From assembly GCA_017590115.1 (NCBI GenBank), contig JAGGNK010006559.1:1051231-1115230 (forward strand): 64,000 nt of DNA. The letters are read 5' to 3'. Shown here one piece after another: positions 58,106-64,000 of this stretch. The stretch comes from Montifringilla adamsi. Lineage: Eukaryota > Chordata > Aves > Passeriformes > Passeridae. Each line of letters starts with the position of its first letter. Within the stretch, counting starts at the first letter, position 1. Below the pieces are notes generated by a model, which was not told the origin of the DNA, searched no databases, and saw nothing but the letters and a program-made list of their open reading frames with translations. A program made the translations under genes and the position numbers.

Positions 58106-61100
58106 AGAAAGCCCCAGTGAGGCTTAAACCCCTTGGCAGCCTGTCTTGAAAAGTCTAGCAAAGAGAACACGAAGTCAAAACCCGAAAGATGCTATTTTGA
58201 CAGACAAACTCTTCCTCACAAGACAAGGGAGACACTGAGTTTTCCAGGATGCAGCCAAGCTTCTCAGCAGTGTGCTCAGCCCATGAGCTGCAGGCACCCA
58301 CCTTCACCAAGAAATCTGAAACACCACCTCTTGCATCTTCTCCTCCACCTCACTGTTCTCAACTCTATCCAAGAATCAACTGTGGTTTCTCCAAGGATTA
58401 AATACAATACTGAAATACTATTTTTTTGAACTTTCAGGATGACAAGTTATACAGACATTCCCTGTCCCTTCCTGCTGCAGTTAATTTACAGAGCACGAGG
58501 AGTGTTATGTTCTGACCTGCTCAGAGAGTGATGGCTTGAGTTACAGACATTTGTAGGGGTGCTGGAAGTTTGTTCACCAAAGACAATTTATGACTGTGCA
58601 TCACCACCTGGAAAAAACACCATGTTCCTCTACCTTCTACAGCTTTACACGCCTTAAAAAAAAATAAAAAATCAAACCCTCCAGACCTGTACTATAACTG
58701 TGATACTCTGCAAGCTGATCCTGCATGGAAACTATGTGAGAAAGCAGCTCCACAGAAGCGCTGGCTGTCACTCTGAGACAAGACTTCCACCTCTGCAGTC
58801 GTCTCCACAGCTCCAAGTTTGAAAACACGCCCAGCCGAGCGTGTCCCTGAATCCCTTGGATGCAGGATCCCTCCTCCCCAGCTGCTGGGTTAGAAACCAC
58901 TCTGCTCACTAAAACAGAGCTAATTATGTTTTACTTCCAGTGACTCCTCAGCAGAAATTGCTACCACTGACTGTTTGGACATGCTGAAAATTGTACACTT
59001 TGATATTAACAATCACACTCAGGCACGCACGGCTGCCCTGTGAAAGCCGTGCCCCTGAAAACACCAATTCACTGCCGAGTTCTAGCAGATTGCACCTCAA
59101 ATTAAAGCAATTTGCTGGCACTTAAATATTATTCCAAACACCAAAAGCATGAATTACCCTCAGAAAGAGTAATTTAGCTGTTAGAACACTGAATAAACAA
59201 ACCTACATTTACATTAAACTGAATATGAGGTACTTACTTACCTTTACCTTAAATTATTTCTTTAAAGACCAAGCGTAAAAGTGGGGCCACGTCCTACCAC
59301 ATTATACAGACCTAGGGAGTATATTTGGTGTTATCACCATGCACATAACTGGTGAGAAGAGATAGCAGCAAAATATTATCAGCCGAAACAGACATGTTTT
59401 TATGTAAAAAAACTACACTGACATTAATTTTAACTCCAAGCCTAATGTATTGGAGTAACTATGCCTTAAAAGCAGTGAACCCTGACTAACATCAAACTTC
59501 TGCAGCAGGCAGAATCAATTCCTCCTTCCCCTCTCCTGAAACTTTTGTGGTTCCTGAAAAAAAAAGAAACACTAATTGTCACCTGCAGCAGCTTCTTGAA
59601 GAAACTGGGAAAGGATCTCACAAGGAGAGAAAGCTTCAGCTGCAGTGGAGCTACTTTGATCAGGAGCCAAAGGTGCCAGGATGACAGTGCTGCTGTGTCA
59701 TGTGGCCACAGCAAAACCCCAAAGAGAGGCAACCACGCACACCTCACCACCCCTAAACTGGGCTCACCTCAACTTACCAGACAAAATCCCCCCAAAAAAG
59801 ACAAATTGGAATTCTCAGCCCAACCCCAGACTTCTGAAACACAGCCTAAGCTGAAAGTCTTCTAGTTCCTAAGGCACAGGTTGGGTCCCTCTCCATGTGG
59901 GAGCTTTGGAGTGTTTTCCCTCTGGCCCCTGCTGGTGTCAGGCTCCAGTGCCTTGGCAGCAGGAGCTGATCCAGCTGGATCCCATGCCCATCCCATCCAG
60001 CTCCAGCCCTGCCAGGATGGCCTGCTCAGCTCCCTGCTCTCTTGGCTTCAAGGTGTGCCAAGGTGCACTCAAATGGCCTCACACAGGGTCCAGAAAATCC
60101 CCAAATGGAGCAACTCAGGAAGCACCAGCCACAGGTCCTCTGCTGCCTGGGAAGTTTGTTCCAGTACTTCTCTCCTGGAAGGAGCCTCACCAGCTGCCAG
60201 TTCCAAGCTGTGGCTCCTGGTGACTGCCAGAGGTTATTCCCCATATTTATAGTACCTACAAAAAGTTGGTTCTTCCATTGAGGAGCTGTTTCATGGCTAC
60301 ACCAATAAAAATGTGTTAATGAGTTCTTTCCCTGCAGCCTCTGAGCATTCAGTGCTTGTTTCCCACCAAGGGCCCACGTACAGCACGTGCAGACGGGTGC
60401 TTGCTCCAAAGTTTTATCATTTGGATTTAAAAAGCTCTTTAATGATCTCCTATGATGACCCAGTCTGACAATGTGAGGGGACTCAAACTGCTCTAGGATA
60501 GCCTGAGCTGCCACCACCCCACTGTCACCTCTCCTTGCCACACAATTCCCCAACTCTGTGACAGATCTGCCACCTCTCCGAGCCCAGGAGGAGCTGGGGC
60601 ATGGAAAGGGGTCCCTGAGGAGCCCCTGTTCAGGTAGGGCTTGGCCAGGTGAGTTCCTTGGTTGGGTCAGCACAAGGGAGGGAACAGAACAGCTGGAGGT
60701 GGGGACACGATCCCAGCAGCTCTATCAGCTCCACTGGCAGCCACAGCTGGTGTAAGCACAGAGGTTCAAGCCAAACCAACCCAATTTTTGATAATTTGGA
60801 GCATTGTCCACACAGCCTTTAGTGGAAGGTGGTGGTTTACTCTTGAGTTGCAGAGCTCCCTCATGACTTACAACTCAGGAGCATCCTCCTGTCTGGCTGT
60901 GAAGATGTTCCCCAGCACTTATTCCTGGACACATTCAGAGCCCCAGTATTGCTGCATGCCCACAAACACAGGATAATTCCAGACATCTGTGAACCACGCA
61001 CAAGTGACAGCAACAAAAAAGGCTCTGCAAGTGAAACTTGACCATGAGGCAGCCACTGTCTCCTCAAAAAACCCAGACAGGCGTGGTTAACTTTTCCAGG

Positions 61101-61169
61101 TGACAACACCTCCTTCCTGCCAGGTCCCAAGGCAGCAGGGAAGCACCCAGGAAGCAGCAACATTCCACT

Positions 61170-61395
61170 CCTCGTGGAATCACAGACTGGGCTGGGTTGG
61201 AAGGGACCTTAGAGCCCATCCCATTCCATTCCCCTCCCACACCTTCCACTGTCCCAGGTTTCCCCAAGCCCTGTCCAACCTGACTCTGGGCACTGCCAGG
61301 GATCCAGGGGCAGCCACAGCTGCTCTGGGCACCCTGTGCCCCTCCCCACCCTCACAGGATGCTGTTCTTTTCTGCTTCCAAACTCACTTAAACAC
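61170..61395 (-). mobile_element. CR1-type LINE 3' fragment
   Basis: On the plus strand: GGAATCACAGACTGGGCTGG, GTTGGAAGGGACCTTAGAGC, then CCTGTCCAACCTGACTCTGG and GCCAGGGATCCAGGGGCA. It is a minus-strand CR1 copy with an undamaged 3' end. Confidence 0.78.
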
Positions 61396-64000
61396 TTTAA
61401 CACCCAATTCTGCTGCCAAAACTATTTGTAATGCGCCAGAAGTTTTATCAAATAATTAAGCTACATCAAAAACTACCTGGGAAAAGATCCATATATTGCC
61501 TTTTTCTTCTTTAAATCCTGATCAATTCCTCGGTTCAGTTCACCACACCATCCTGTACACATTAGATGGGTGTGTGTAGCAGGAATAAGAAGTGGGTGTT
61601 ATTTAAATTGTCACTGCTGCTGAAACAAACACTCAAATTAGAGCTTCAGAGCAAATGACTACTGCCATCATCACTGCAACCTGGGGAGTTTCAAGGAATT
61701 AACAACTAAAAAGCAGTTTGGCATTCCCCTTGCTTTGACCCCACAATTTAAACTCTCTGATATCTCTGTTCACTCAGATTTTGTCTTAGAAGCCTCAAAG
61801 TTCACAATGGTCTCACTGCTGCAAGGGGCACTGCACAAATTGAAAGTTTTTAAACCTCCAGCCTTCCAACCCCTCTCAAGAAGAGACAGCCTGCACTGCC
61901 ACCAAACTAAATAAGCTGTTTCAGAAAGAAGTGGACATACAATATTCAAACCAACTGCACCATCACCCCCACACAGTGAATTCAAGTGAATCCAAGTGTT
62001 TGTAATAAAGAGCACTAAGAGACACAGACCTCATTTAAAGTTATTATAAAAAACCTGAATGCAATGGGACTCTCTCCATCAGGCCCAAATCTTTATCTGA
62101 AACTAAAGTTTGACATGATAACACCACTTTAGACCTTGCACATTAGAAAATGCTCCCCAACCCCCTGCATTTTGTCACACACCTGGAACGACCTGCTGCC
62201 TTCCTGCACAAAATGTGAGACTGCTCCAAACAAGATGAGCTGCAAGTGAGGAAAGGGACAAAGAGGGCAAGAGGTACAACAGGTTCTCTGCACCTCCCTC
62301 AAAACTGCTAAGCTCATTAGGGCTCACAGAAAAGGATAAAGCTCAAGCAAGAGCCATTCCTAGTCTACTTTCGCCCACACGTAACACTTCCTGCACCCAA
62401 AGAAATCACTGGGACCCTCAGGAAGCGAAGCACCAGCTTCCCCTGCTTTCTATATTTATATTATTACAGCAGTGCCCTGCACCTTCTTAAGACACTACTG
62501 GGAAGCACCTGTACCACTGGTGAGGGGAGTTTTGCCTCCAGCAGCTTGGTAAAACAACCAACAGAGAAAACAGCCACAGAAGCATCTTTAACCATGCAAC
62601 TTGTGCCAGCTGGGAGATCAGCCCATGCCAATGCACCACCCAACATATTCCAACACACAGGACAATTAATTATTAATAATTCAGGCCATGGACCACTCCT
62701 GAAGGTCTGTGCAGCAAGCCCAGCTGAGGTAGTGCATGAACCACAGCCTGAGCTAGAGCCAAGCCCAACCTCACGGGGAGCACACAATGCAGGCTGTTAC
62801 TCAAACCAAAGCTGGGTTTGTGTCACAGAGGGGTACTAATGGCAAATAATGAAGTTATTATCTAATATTTAAAAACAGGAACAGATTGCTACATATTCAG
62901 CATGAGGAACCATTTAATTGCAAGCACAATTCTAGCAGCTGGCTAGAAATGACAGGCTTGTCCACAGAGCAAAAACCAACATTTCCCATTACTCCTGACA
63001 TCAGGGAATAAACTCCCCCAGGAGCACAGAGCACGAGTTACCAAGGCAAAGGAATTCTGCTGGGTGGAAGGGGTGGCTTCTCAGCCTTGTTCCCACCAGA
63101 ATCAAGGAACATCTCCCCTGTCAGACCTCACAGAACAGAACTCCTGCTCTCCTCCACCTCCTGCTATGTTCTCACAGAAGCCTTGGAAGGAAAGTGATGC
63201 TGGTACTCAGTGCTTAGGTCATGGAGCAGAAGTGGTTTGCCCATATGTTTCCTCGAGGAGAAAAGGCTGAATAGATGAAGACACAATACCAGACATCCCG
63301 GGTGGCTTCTAGGATGATGTAAGTTCTTTTAAAAATAGCTTATTTCTTATAGGTCTTCTTTGAAATAGTTCAGAATTTACACAGGTAACCTCTAAGTGTG
63401 AGAAACTAAGTTATAAATATATTCTGCAGCAATTACTAGAGGAGGTTCAAGTGCTAAACATGTGTAAATTCAATATTGCTCCCGAGTCAGCAGGGCTTTA
63501 TGGAGCAGCTGGAGATGAACAATCAGCACAGGAGATGATTTCCTGAGGCCAGCAGGTTCTACAAGCTTGGGGAAATGATTATTTTCACCAGTTCAACCCA
63601 ACAGAGGTAGAGAAACTTATGTCCTATTTTTTTTTTCCATTTAAGGCATGACCTGTGAGTTGACCAAGATCTAACTAACCACTCAGGAATAAATATCCAC
63701 AATGGCAGCTTGTGTTAGGAATTTAAGTGAAGCTTAAATATACAGATCCTACAGTAAAACACCATGAAGAACCATCTCCTCCCTCCTCAGCTCCACAGAA
63801 CTGGACTGGTTTTGCCCACCTGACACTACTGGTGAAGCTTTCAGCCTCTCCAGAAACACACACACACACCAACTGCATTGAAAAGCTTGAATTAAATCTA
63901 GGCCTCAAAGCTTGACCTTCTTGGTAAATGAGGAAGTCAGTGACAACAATGTCTGCTGTAGGTTTGAACACAACTAATTCTGTCAGGAGAAGGTTCTAAG

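Larger units (their letters stand above)
49205..64000 (-). other. MED26: Probable start of a long MED26 first intron
   Basis: No coding exon, CpG-rich promoter or RNA gene was recognised in these 14.8 kb. The absence of the MED26 first exon suggests the intron runs off the right edge. Recognisable content is CR1 fragments, a long T-tract with flanking repeats, an 18-bp triplication and short microsatellites. Confidence 0.55.

Noticed and set aside
59881..60755. Overlapping open frames of 60-215 codons on both strands
   Set aside because: There is no recognisable domain, several frames are open equally, and the region sits in the presumed MED26 intron.
1..64000. CRISPR arrays, tRNA or rRNA genes, prokaryotic operons
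   Set aside because: No spacer-type repeat arrays or RNA gene signatures were seen. Gene structure is clearly that of an animal with introns.

Overview
The window is vertebrate nuclear DNA, and most likely from a bird. Coding exons are short and flanked by GT/AG introns, CR1-type LINE 3' ends are scattered through it, introns are compact, and two CpG-rich promoters are visible. The four genes recognised are SAFB, SAFB2, SLC35E1 and MED26. No bacterial, plasmid, phage or CRISPR content was seen.

Region 1 (about 1-33,190) is a head-to-head pair of scaffold attachment factor B paralogues. The minus-strand gene (15,795 down past the left edge) resembles SAFB (SAFB1). The plus-strand gene (16,292 to about 32,912) resembles SAFB2. 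Both encode an N-terminal SAP DNA-binding domain, a long acidic linker, an RRM and a very charged Arg/Glu-rich region. They are nuclear RNA/DNA-binding factors of chromatin organisation, transcriptional repression and splicing. The two ATGs are 497 bp apart across a CpG-rich bidirectional promoter. That promoter holds three perfect GCGCATGCGC palindromes at almost equal spacing, a consensus CRE, and a CCATTTTGTG element in mirror positions near each gene.

The most striking feature is a 1,068-bp inverted repeat that appears perfect (8,738-9,805 against 21,832-22,899). It covers the large acidic exon 7 of both paralogues plus flanking intron. Weaker homology continues on both sides. I read it as recent interlocus gene conversion, or possibly an assembly copy artefact.

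Region 2 (about 33,190-38,600) is the tail-to-tail interval between SAFB2 and SLC35E1. It includes a 34-bp minisatellite and probably the SLC35E1 3' UTR. Region 3 (38,620-42,968, minus) is SLC35E1, an orphan member of the nucleotide-sugar/triose-phosphate transporter family, in six exons. Its 5' end has no in-frame AUG. Region 4 (46,153-49,204, minus) holds the last two coding exons of MED26, a Mediator subunit with a TFIIS N-terminal domain. The remaining 14.8 kb to the right edge is most simply the start of a long MED26 first intron and contains CR1 fragments, but I found no coding exon in it.

Exon boundaries were set by reading GT/AG sites and codon phase by eye and by comparing protein segments with remembered family sequences. 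No alignment or database search was run. I did not find an unknown multi-gene system. The unusual content is in sequence evolution and gene structure.
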